Origin: Thioglobus_B sp964566765
GTDB taxonomy: Bacteria; Pseudomonadota; Gammaproteobacteria; PS1; Pseudothioglobaceae
Reading direction: 5' to 3'
DNA length: 12,023 nt
Assembly (NCBI GenBank): GCA_964566765.1
Contig: CAZMJI010000034.1
Span: forward strand, 1-12,023
Position 1 is the stretch's first letter, and each line of letters begins with the position of its first letter. The position numbers and the translations under genes were made by a program. Shown here piece after piece: positions 1-6,529 of this stretch. A model generated the notes under the pieces. It ran no database searches and had not been told where the DNA came from. It saw only the letters and a program-made list of their open reading frames with translations.

Positions 1-25
1 CTTTTTATAAGTAAATAACTATATT

Positions 26-1363
26 ATGACTTTCTTCAACTTTTTTAAGTACCCGTTACTTTTGTCACTTTTTCTAGGGATTTTCGCACCAATTTCAAGT
101 GTACACGCACAAACCGAAGAAGAAAAGCAGCGTCTTGAGGCGTTTTTTAAAGATTTAGAAGGTTTTACCCAAGTTTTTAGCGATATTAAGCAGCTTTACG
201 TGGACGACGTTGAGAATAAAGAGTTATTTGAACATGCCATCAAAGGCATGGTAAATGGTCTTGACCCGCACTCAAATTACCTAAAACCCAAGGAACAAAA
301 AGACCTGATGGAGAACGCCTCGGGCAAGTTTGGTGGTCTGGGTATTGTGATCAATATGAAGGATGATCTGATCCAGGTGATCTCACCGATTGACGACACA
401 CCAGCCTATCGCGCTGGCATCCAAGCCGGCGATACCATTGTTAAGATTGGCGACAAGCCGGTACGCGGCATGACCCTGGAAGATGGTGTGGATCTGATGC
501 GTGGCGAACCTGGCACCTCAATTAAGCTGAGCATCATGCGTAATAATCAAAAGCCATTTGTGGTCAATATCACCCGTGAGATCATTACCATTACCTCGGT
601 CAAAGGCTATCTACTAGAGCCTAATATTGGTTATGTGCGTATCTCCAGCTTTCAAGGGCCAACCGCCGAGCTGCTAAGAGAGACCTTGGATGCCTTGGTA
701 GAGAAAAATGGTCGCTATCTGGATTCACTGGTGCTTGATCTAAGAAACAACCCAGGCGGCGTGCTAGAAGGTGCGGTTGACGTCTCTAATTTGTTTATTG
801 ATAAAAAAGGCTTGGTGGTCTACACCAAGGGTCGCATCAAGAGCTCCAACATTAAATTTAAAACCGAAGCCGGTGATGTATTATTGGGCGCGCCAATGGC
901 AGTCCTGATTAACGAAGGTTCGGCCTCAGCCTCAGAGATTGTAGCCGGCGCCCTACAAGATCACAAACGCGCTATTGTGATGGGTAAAACTTCGTTTGGT
1001 AAAGGCTCTGTACAAACCATTGTTGAGCTTGATGATGGTTACGGACTAAAGATTACCACAGCACGCTACTACACCCCATCAGGTCGATCAATCCAGGCCA
1101 AGGGTATTGAGCCAGACATCATTTTGAAAAACATCTCTCTAGAAAATGAAGAAGAGGAAGAAGTTGGCGACACCACAGAAAAAGACCTCAACGGCCACTT
1201 GGAAGTAGAAGATCCTTCTCAAATGTCTGCTGACGAGATTCTGGCCTCGCAAGCCAAGAAGAAAACTGAAGATGAGGCCGAAGCCATCGCCAAACTGAAA
1301 AAAGATTATTTTGTGCATGAGGCAACCAATTTGCTTAAGGCTCTAACGGTACTGGGCAACTAA
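26..1363 (+). CDS. ctpA: S41-family carboxyl-terminal processing protease CtpA, secreted
   Basis: A periplasmic serine protease that trims or degrades proteins from their C-termini, of the CtpA/Prc type. The 445-residue product starts with a signal peptide: a hydrophobic core at about residues 9-24 and a likely cut after VHA at residue 28. A PDZ domain spans about 97-175 (GGLGIVI, then GIQAGDTIVKIGDKPV), followed by the S41 catalytic core. The catalytic dyad is predicted as Ser301 in GSASASE and Lys326 in GKTSFGKG; their 25-residue spacing matches known family members. LDLRNNPGG at about 237-245 is another S41 signature. After the core comes an acidic run (five or more Glu near 373-379) and a Lys/Glu-rich, probably helical tail. 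No clear Shine-Dalgarno precedes the ATG. The upstream 25 bases have stops in all frames, so any preceding gene ends just outside. It is followed after 2 bases by parA, suggesting co-transcription. The family call is firm; the substrate is unknown. Confidence 0.95.
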   Translation: MTFFNFFKYPLLLSLFLGIFAPISSVHAQTEEEKQRLEAFFKDLEGFTQVFSDIKQLYVDDVENKELFEHAIKGMVNGLDPHSNYLKPKEQKDLMENASGKFGGLGIVINMKDDLIQVISPIDDTPAYRAGIQAGDTIVKIGDKPVRGMTLEDGVDLMRGEPGTSIKLSIMRNNQKPFVVNITREIITITSVKGYLLEPNIGYVRISSFQGPTAELLRETLDALVEKNGRYLDSLVLDLRNNPGGVLEGAVDVSNLFIDKKGLVVYTKGRIKSSNIKFKTEAGDVLLGAPMAVLINEGSASASEIVAGALQDHKRAIVMGKTSFGKGSVQTIVELDDGYGLKITTARYYTPSGRSIQAKGIEPDIILKNISLENEEEEEVGDTTEKDLNGHLEVEDPSQMSADEILASQAKKKTEDEAEAIAKLKKDYFVHEATNLLKALTVLGN

Positions 1364-1365
1364 CT

Positions 1366-2136
1366 ATGGCCTACGTGTTATCCATTGCCAATCAAAAAGG
1401 CGGTGTTGGTAAGACCACCACGGCGGTTAACCTCTCGGCCGCCTTAAAGGCGATTAAAAAACGCGTACTCTTAATCGACATTGACCCGCAAGGCAATGCC
1501 ACCATGGGTTGCGGGATTGATAAATACGACCTGGACAATTCCATTTGTGAGGTGCTCTTAGGCGAATGTCAAATCAGCCAAGCAATTTTGCATGCAGCAG
1601 AATCTGAGATTGATGTGATTGGTTCAAATACCGATCTGATTGCGGCAGAAGTCGCGCTACTCAAACAAGAAGGCTCTGAATATACGCTTAAAAACGCACT
1701 AAAAGCCGTTGAGGACAATTACGACTATATTATTATCGATTGCCCGCCGTCGCTGAACATGCTCACGGTGAATGCTTTTACTGCCTCTGGCGGCATCATC
1801 ATTCCAATGCAATGTGAGTACTACGCCCTAGAAGGTTTAAGCGCACTGATGCAAACCATTGAGAAGATTAAAAGCACCACCAATCCAGAACTGGAGATCA
1901 CCGGTCTGGTACGCACCATGTACGATACGCGCAACAACTTATCGAACGAAGTTTCTATCCAGTTGCAGCAGTACTTTTCACACAAAGTCTTTAAAACCAT
2001 TGTGCCAAGAAATGTAAAATTGGCTGAAGCACCCAGTTTTGGTCAGGCGGCCATTAGCTATGCCAGGTCTTCCAAAGGGGCAATTTCTTACGTATCTCTA
2101 GCCAGTGAAGTGGTTAGAAAAACATCAATAAATTAG
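1366..2136 (+). CDS. parA: Chromosome partitioning ATPase ParA (Soj type)
   Basis: A cytoplasmic, nucleoid-binding ATPase that works with ParB-parS complexes to move replicated origins apart. The 256-residue protein shows the deviant Walker A box KGGVGKTT at residues 11-18, with the signature Lys11 and the phosphate-binding Lys16. The Walker A' segment is DIDPQGNAT (about 38-46), and the Walker B strand ends in IIIDCPP at about 122-128. There is no N-terminal DNA-binding extension, so this is the short chromosomal Soj/ParA (type Ib-like) form, not the long plasmid form. It begins 2 bases after ctpA and ends 1 base before parB, so the three are probably one transcript. No good Shine-Dalgarno is visible, which suggests translation coupled to the upstream gene. 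Chromosomal rather than plasmid origin is supported by the housekeeping neighbours. Confidence 0.95.
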   Translation: MAYVLSIANQKGGVGKTTTAVNLSAALKAIKKRVLLIDIDPQGNATMGCGIDKYDLDNSICEVLLGECQISQAILHAAESEIDVIGSNTDLIAAEVALLKQEGSEYTLKNALKAVEDNYDYIIIDCPPSLNMLTVNAFTASGGIIIPMQCEYYALEGLSALMQTIEKIKSTTNPELEITGLVRTMYDTRNNLSNEVSIQLQQYFSHKVFKTIVPRNVKLAEAPSFGQAAISYARSSKGAISYVSLASEVVRKTSIN

Positions 2137-2137
2137 T

Positions 2138-2980
2138 ATGGCAAAGATTTCAAAATTAGGTCGTGGACTGGACATTTTATTAGGTCAAGCATCTGACGAC
2201 ACGCAAAACAATAACGGCATGCAAAGCATGGCGGTTGAAGCCTTGCAACGTGGTAAATTCCAACCGCGTGATGACATTGATCCAGACACCCTAAACGAGT
2301 TAGCCAACTCAATTTCCTCTCAGGGTATTATTCAGCCAATCGTGGTGCGTAAGGTCAGCTACGATAAGTATGAGATTATTGCTGGTGAGCGCCGTTGGCG
2401 CGCAGCACAAATTGCCGGTCTGGCAGAAGTGCCGGTCATCGTTCGCGAGATTGATGACCAGGTGGCGCTGGCCATTGGTCTGATTGAAAACATTCAGCGC
2501 GAATCGCTAACACCATTGGAAGAAGCCAAAGCCCTACAGCAATTGATTGAGGACTTTAAGATGACGCATGAGGAAGTGTCTCATGTGGTTGGTCGGTCAC
2601 GCTCTAGTGTCTCTAACCTGATTCGACTCTTACAACTCAGCGATGCGGTGAAACAACTGCTGGGCAATGGTGATTTAGAAATGGGTCATGCGCGTGCGCT
2701 ACTCTCGCTGGCCGAAGAGCAGCAATTTGAAGCCGCTTCCCAGGTGATTAATCGCAAGTTGTCGGTACGACAAACTGAAGAGCTGGTTAAGCGCCTGCTT
2801 AATCCAAAACCCAAGAAGAGCAATGACATTAGCCCAGAGCTAAAAGCAGCCATGAGCGCACTGAATAAAGCCCTGTCGTTAAAGACTGAGATTAAGCCTA
2901 GCAGTGATGACAAGGGTCGTGTGGTAATCCACTATCGCTCTAAGGAAGAACTGGAAAAGCTCTTAGCGCAACTGCACTAA
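2138..2980 (+). CDS. parB: Chromosome partitioning protein ParB (Spo0J)
   Basis: The parS-binding CTPase clamp that loads on origin-proximal DNA and is moved by ParA. The 280-residue protein opens with the basic LGRGLDILLG segment (about 7-16), the ParA-contacting N-terminus of the family. The ParB/Srx-like CTP-binding domain follows, with QPIVVR at about 66-71, GERRWRAA at about 83-90, and ENIQRESLTPLEEA at about 117-130. A helix-turn-helix lies near 143-166 (EEVSHVVGRSRSSVSNLIRLL). A C-terminal dimerisation domain ends with the usual short Leu-rich tail. The length is normal for the family. The gene sits 1 base after parA and ends 5 bases before the convergent lepB stop, with no terminator hairpin between them. 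I found no convincing parS site in the window. Arg codons are nearly all CGN, in contrast to btuB. Confidence 0.95.
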   Translation: MAKISKLGRGLDILLGQASDDTQNNNGMQSMAVEALQRGKFQPRDDIDPDTLNELANSISSQGIIQPIVVRKVSYDKYEIIAGERRWRAAQIAGLAEVPVIVREIDDQVALAIGLIENIQRESLTPLEEAKALQQLIEDFKMTHEEVSHVVGRSRSSVSNLIRLLQLSDAVKQLLGNGDLEMGHARALLSLAEEQQFEAASQVINRKLSVRQTEELVKRLLNPKPKKSNDISPELKAAMSALNKALSLKTEIKPSSDDKGRVVIHYRSKEELEKLLAQLH

Positions 2981-2988
2981 AGCTCTTA
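2956..2988. repeat. 10-bp direct repeat at the parB/lepB junction
   Basis: The decamer AAAGCTCTTA occurs at 2956-2965, inside the last codons of parB, and again at 2979-2988. The second copy covers part of the parB stop codon, the 5-base gap and the lepB stop codon. The copies start 23 bases apart. The repeat may be chance or a trace of a small duplication at a gene fusion point. No function is evident. Confidence 0.5.
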
Positions 2989-3873
2989 CTCAAAACCGCC
3001 GAGTCGACCCAGTTTCAAAGACTCATCGTAGTGCATCCAAATGCCAAAGGCGCGACCGATAATATACTCTTCGGGCACAAAGCCCCAAAAACGCGAGTCG
3101 CTACTACGCGAGCGGTTGTCACCCATCACCAAATAATGCCCGTCAGGCACCTTAGCTCTAACCCCTCGAGAATGCGTCTTAGGATCAAGCAAAATATCAT
3201 GCGTTCTACCTTCTAGCAGCTCTTTTTCGTGTTTAAAACCGGTCATGCCAGCGCCAGACTCCACGCCCTGATACTCGCCAAGTGATTCATAGCTGACGGC
3301 TTTACCGTTGAGCATTAATCGATCATCCAGATAGATTAGCTCATCGCCTGGAATACCCATCACACGCTTAATAAAATCCGCACCTTGATAGGCATCATTG
3401 CGTTCGTAGTTAGGATATCTAAACACCACCACGTCGCCACGCTCAATAGCATTATTGTCAAACAACTTGGTATTGGTAACTGGCATTCTCATGCCGTAGT
3501 CGAATTTGTTTACCAAGATAAAATCACCGGTTAGTAGGGTTGGCATCATCGAATTTGAGGGGATTCTAAAAGGCTCCACCACAAAACCACGCAACACAAA
3601 TACCAGCAACAGCACCGGGAAAAACTCAGCAGACCATTGCACTACCTTAGGGCGATTTAGGTATTTCTCACCCTTATTAAAACGCAAAAACAATAAGAAA
3701 TAAACCCACTTAAACAGCGATCGTTTAGGCGCTGTCTGAGTATCCATATCGCCTGCTTTCGGCGCAAAAAACAAAGTATCTAATAGGACAGTAATAAAAG
3801 CGGAGATTAGGAACAATGCCAAAAAAGTTGAGACATCCCAGGCAAAAAATCCAGCAGCGTTTTCAATGGTCAT
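2986..3873 (-). CDS. lepB: Signal peptidase I (leader peptidase)
   Basis: An inner-membrane serine protease of family S26 that removes signal peptides from exported proteins, here including the CtpA and BtuB precursors. The 295-residue protein has two N-terminal membrane segments (about 14-36 and 83-98) joined by a basic cytoplasmic loop, as in E. coli LepB. The periplasmic domain has the nucleophile Ser108 in PSNSMMPTLL and the general base Lys169 in FIKRVMGIPGDEL. The box E motif GDNRSRSSDSRFWG begins at 251. The ATG is preceded by a GAGGG Shine-Dalgarno (minus strand, 3883-3887). A GGGT/ACCC mini-hairpin (3874-3885) lies between that site and the start and covers part of it. The common partners rnc and era are not adjacent. 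The gene is divergent from the DsrC-like gene and convergent with parB. Confidence 0.95.
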   Translation of the reverse strand: MTIENAAGFFAWDVSTFLALFLISAFITVLLDTLFFAPKAGDMDTQTAPKRSLFKWVYFLLFLRFNKGEKYLNRPKVVQWSAEFFPVLLLVFVLRGFVVEPFRIPSNSMMPTLLTGDFILVNKFDYGMRMPVTNTKLFDNNAIERGDVVVFRYPNYERNDAYQGADFIKRVMGIPGDELIYLDDRLMLNGKAVSYESLGEYQGVESGAGMTGFKHEKELLEGRTHDILLDPKTHSRGVRAKVPDGHYLVMGDNRSRSSDSRFWGFVPEEYIIGRAFGIWMHYDESLKLGRLGGFE

Positions 3874-3963
3874 GGGTTAATACCCTCATAAAAAAAAGGA
3901 AAAATAATTGATCATTATTATATAATAAAGTTTTTTTATATCTTTCACATTGGAGGAAAAACA
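3874..3963. promoter_or_regulatory. Divergent promoter region between lepB and the DsrC-like gene
   Basis: A 90-base AT-rich gap. The perfect palindrome ATTATATAAT at 3917-3926 supplies a TATAAT hexamer on both strands: plus at 3921-3926 and minus at 3917-3922. One short element could therefore be the -10 for both divergent genes. No good -35 stands at the right distance on either strand. Next to it is a second inverted repeat, AATAAT-TGATC-ATTATT at 3903-3919, placed like an operator; it contains a TTGAT half-site resembling FNR/CRP-type sites, but the other half does not match. A strong Shine-Dalgarno, TGGAGGA at 3951-3957, sits about 7 bases before the ATG at 3964. Promoter function is inferred from sequence only. 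Confidence 0.5.
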
Positions 3964-4290
3964 ATGGCATTAGCTGATTTAGAAAGAGATGGTCATGGCT
4001 ACCTGGTAGACCTTAATGATTGGAATGAAGACATTGCTCACGAGATTGCAGCAGAAGAAGGCGTTAGCCTAACTGATGAAAGTTTCAAGCTTATTAACTT
4101 CTTGCGTGATGAGTACATTAACAACAACGCCAACCAACCGAACGAGCGCAACATGGTAAAAGCCCTAAAAGGCGACTGGGATGGTAAGCTAACCACTAAA
4201 GAGCTATACACGCTATTTCCAAAAGGTCCTGCTAAGCAGGCTGGTAAAGTAGCAGGTCTACCTGAGACTAAGCGTAAAGGTGGCTACTAA
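3964..4290 (+). CDS. DsrC/TusE-family sulfur-relay homologue lacking both C-terminal cysteines
   Basis: A 108-residue cytoplasmic protein of the DsrC/TusE/DsvC fold. Recognisable features are GYLVDLNDWNED near the N-terminus, the EEGVSLTDE segment, FLRDEYI, and the C-terminal arm LFPKGPAKQAGKVAGLP (about 84-100). In DsrC this arm ends in a penultimate cysteine (CysA), with a second (CysB) 11 residues earlier; TusE keeps CysA. Here the CysB position is Gly94, the end reads ETKRKGGY, and the whole protein contains no cysteine. It therefore cannot form the persulfide or trisulfide intermediates that define the family's chemistry. Cysteine-poor homologues have been proposed as regulatory forms; that role here is inference. 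The gene stands alone, with no dsr or tus neighbour. It has one of the best Shine-Dalgarno sites in the window and its own terminator, suggesting strong independent expression. The family is firm; the function is not. Confidence 0.85.
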   Translation: MALADLERDGHGYLVDLNDWNEDIAHEIAAEEGVSLTDESFKLINFLRDEYINNNANQPNERNMVKALKGDWDGKLTTKELYTLFPKGPAKQAGKVAGLPETKRKGGY

Positions 4291-4310
4291 GCAACCCGAG
4301 CTTTAACGCA

Positions 4311-4340
4311 AAAAAGGCGCTCTCTTGAGCGCCTTTTTTT
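4311..4340. terminator. Bidirectional Rho-independent terminator
   Basis: A perfect 7-bp GC-rich stem, GGCGCTC (4316-4322) with GAGCGCC (4327-4333), has a TCTT loop. It is flanked by five A on the left and seven T on the right. It lies between the convergent DsrC-like gene (stop at 4290) and aroA (stop at 4359), and the A and T tracts make it effective on both strands. It therefore ends both the small gene and the long aromatic operon. Confidence 0.92.
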
Positions 4341-4358
4341 ATTGTCTGTTATTTGCTG

Positions 4359-5660
4359 CTAGACTTCGGTGATGCTCATCCCTGCCGTGTTGGCCAGCTC
4401 AACAAAGTTCGGGAATGAAGTTTTCACATTGTCCACGCCGTTGATCTCAATCGGATGGGCGCATCTAAGTGAAGCCACGGCAAATGACATGGAGATACGA
4501 TGATCGTGATGTGACTCAATCACCGCACTTGGCTTGCTAAATTCACCACCTTGGATACGAATACCATCTTCTAATACTGTGTTTTCAATACCCAAAATAT
4601 CCAAACCATCAGCCATCACCTGAATACGATCTGATTCTTTAACGCGCAGTTCCTTGGCGCCGGTTAATACCGTTTCGCCCTGGGCGCAACTGGCGGCAAT
4701 AAACACCGCAGGAAATTCATCAATGGCGAGTGGTACCAGCTCTTCTGGAATATGAATACCTTTAAGCTGAGAAGACTGAATGCGAATGTCTGCCAACAAC
4801 TCGCCGCCAATTTCTCGCTCATTGCTGAGTGTGAGCTTAGCGCCCATCAGTTGCAAAATATCAATCACCCCGGTACGCGTTGGATTAATATTAACACCAA
4901 CCAGGCTAATGTCTGCTTGTGGGGCAATTGCTGCGGCCACCATAAAGAAAGCCGACGAAGAAATATCACTCGGTACTTGAATCTTAGTCGCACTTAGCTT
5001 GCCGCCACCAGTCACGCACATGGTGCTGTTCTCGGTGTTAACTGGATAACCCAGGCCATTTAACATGCGCTCGGTGTGGTCGCGCGTTGGTGCTGGCTCA
5101 CTCACACAAGTGGTACCCTGGGCATATAAACCAGCCAGTAGTACGCAAGATTTGACCTGCGCTGAAGCCACTGGCAAATCGTAGTTAATGGCTTTAAGCT
5201 GCTGTCCACCTTTCACTTTAAGTGGTGGCTTGCCATCCGTGCTTTCAATCACTGCACCCATTTGTGTCAGCGGGGTGATTACGCGACCCATAGGACGCTT
5301 GGATAGTGATTCATCGCCAATCATTTCAACATCAAAGGCTTGCGCTGCCAAAATGCCTGACATCAGGCGAATCGAGGTGCCTGAGTTGCCCAAATCCAGC
5401 GGGCCACTTGGCTTTTTTAAACCATGCAAGCCCACGCCCTGGATTCTGACTTGGTCGCCATTACGTTCAATCTCAACCCCCATATCTTGAAAAGCCTTCA
5501 GTGTTGATAAGGCGTCTTCGCCCTCCAGAAAGCCTTCAACTTCAGTCACACCCTCAGACAACGAGCCCAGCATAATCGAGCGATGTGAGATGGACTTATC
5601 GCCAGGTACTTTGAGTTCGCCTGACAAGGTGGTTGATGGGTTTGCAATAAACTTACTCAT
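4359..5660 (-). CDS. aroA: 3-phosphoshikimate 1-carboxyvinyltransferase (EPSP synthase)
   Basis: The sixth shikimate-pathway enzyme. It transfers enolpyruvate from PEP to shikimate-3-phosphate, giving EPSP, the precursor of chorismate. The 433-residue product has the family motifs in order: PGDKSISHRS (19-28, substrate-binding Lys22), LGNSGTSIRLMSG (90-102, PEP region), SKRPMGR (120-126), SAQVKS (166-171), RDHTERM (193-199), then DEFPA and LRVKESDRI in the second half. The wording of the SAQVKS, RDHTERM and RPM segments fits the Bacillus/Pseudomonas-like (class II) group better than the E. coli form; that subclass call is moderate. It is the last gene of the minus-strand operon, 14 bases after tyrA and separate from it, whereas some pseudomonads fuse the two. 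It ends 19 bases before the terminator on its coding strand. The Shine-Dalgarno is weak. Confidence 0.96.
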   Translation of the reverse strand: MSKFIANPSTTLSGELKVPGDKSISHRSIMLGSLSEGVTEVEGFLEGEDALSTLKAFQDMGVEIERNGDQVRIQGVGLHGLKKPSGPLDLGNSGTSIRLMSGILAAQAFDVEMIGDESLSKRPMGRVITPLTQMGAVIESTDGKPPLKVKGGQQLKAINYDLPVASAQVKSCVLLAGLYAQGTTCVSEPAPTRDHTERMLNGLGYPVNTENSTMCVTGGGKLSATKIQVPSDISSSAFFMVAAAIAPQADISLVGVNINPTRTGVIDILQLMGAKLTLSNEREIGGELLADIRIQSSQLKGIHIPEELVPLAIDEFPAVFIAASCAQGETVLTGAKELRVKESDRIQVMADGLDILGIENTVLEDGIRIQGGEFSKPSAVIESHHDHRISMSFAVASLRCAHPIEINGVDNVKTSFPNFVELANTAGMSITEV

Positions 5661-5674
5661 ATTTTTGTCTGTTC

Positions 5675-6529
5675 TTAATTGTCTAACCAGCTATCTCTGG
5701 CAGATTTAGCATCTTTAAATAGGGTTTCTAAGGCTTGATCATCATGTGCTTGAATCAGGCTAGATAACTTATCTAGCGCGGCTTTATAGCCTTCGATATG
5801 TTTGATGATCTCTTGGTCATTGTTGAGGCAAATATCACGCCACATCACTGCATCAGAGGAAGCAATGCGAGAAAAGTCTTTAAAGCCACCCGCGGCATAG
5901 TCACAGGCGTGCGGATTCTTTTCAATCAAATAATCCATCAGCGCAAACGCCAACATATGCGGCAGGTGTGAGGTCATGCCTAAAAGATCGTCATGAGTCT
6001 GCTCACTCATCGACTCAACTTGGGCGCCAATGGCTTGCCATAAAGTAGACACCAGCTCAATGGCTTGAGGGTCGGTGTGCGCATTCGGTGTCAGAATTAC
6101 GCGCTTATTGTTAAATAACTGAGCATCGGCTGCCTCAACCCCGCTTTTCTCCTTACCGGCAATGGGATGTGCTGGCACAAAACGCGAGAACGCTTCGCCA
6201 AATACGCGATCTACCATGCGCATCACGCTGCCCTTGGTACTGCCCACATCCGATAAGATGGTGTGATCTTCCAAATGCGGCTTAAGATCGGTTAACACTT
6301 GCTCAAAACTGTCAACTGGGGTGGCAACCACCACCAGATCCGCGCCTTTAAGCGCTTCAGTCAAGGTTAAGTTATACTGATCAATCACGCCCAAAGCTTG
6401 TGCCTTTTGCAAGGCCTCTTCGCGTCGACCATAACCAACAATGGTCTCAACTTGGCCTGCTGCTTTTAAGCCTTTAGCAAATGAGCCACCAATCAGACCC
6501 ACACCGATAATACAAAGTCGCTTGATCAT
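5675..6529 (-). CDS. tyrA: Prephenate (or arogenate) dehydrogenase, tyrosine branch
   Basis: Oxidative decarboxylation of prephenate to 4-hydroxyphenylpyruvate, or of arogenate to tyrosine, using NAD(P). The 284-residue protein has a Rossmann N-terminus, IGVGLIGGS (8-16). The catalytic-histidine motif is HPIAGKEKSGVE starting at His121, preceded by SDVGSTKG (93-100). An all-helical dimerisation domain fills the C-terminal half. It is monofunctional: no chorismate mutase or ACT domain is attached, and AroA is a separate gene. After the second beta strand the sequence is GYGRRE; NAD-specific members usually have Asp at the cofactor-ribose position, so NADP or mixed cofactor use is possible (inference). 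The start ATG overlaps the hisC stop as ATGA, so translation is probably coupled. The substrate cannot be decided from sequence alone. Confidence 0.93.
   Translation of the reverse strand: MIKRLCIIGVGLIGGSFAKGLKAAGQVETIVGYGRREEALQKAQALGVIDQYNLTLTEALKGADLVVVATPVDSFEQVLTDLKPHLEDHTILSDVGSTKGSVMRMVDRVFGEAFSRFVPAHPIAGKEKSGVEAADAQLFNNKRVILTPNAHTDPQAIELVSTLWQAIGAQVESMSEQTHDDLLGMTSHLPHMLAFALMDYLIEKNPHACDYAAGGFKDFSRIASSDAVMWRDICLNNDQEIIKHIEGYKAALDKLSSLIQAHDDQALETLFKDAKSARDSWLDN

Noticed and set aside
1..25. End of an upstream gene (for example an envC-like gene often found before ctpA)
   Set aside because: Stops occur in all three frames within 18 bases, and too few codons are visible to identify any product.
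2686..2913. 75-residue Ser/Leu-rich minus-strand frame in parB
   Set aside because: Antisense shadow of the parB C-terminal region with no supporting signals.
5188..5490. 100-residue plus-strand frame opposite aroA
   Set aside because: Covers conserved aroA motifs in antisense; Pro/Ser-rich composition; no ribosome site.
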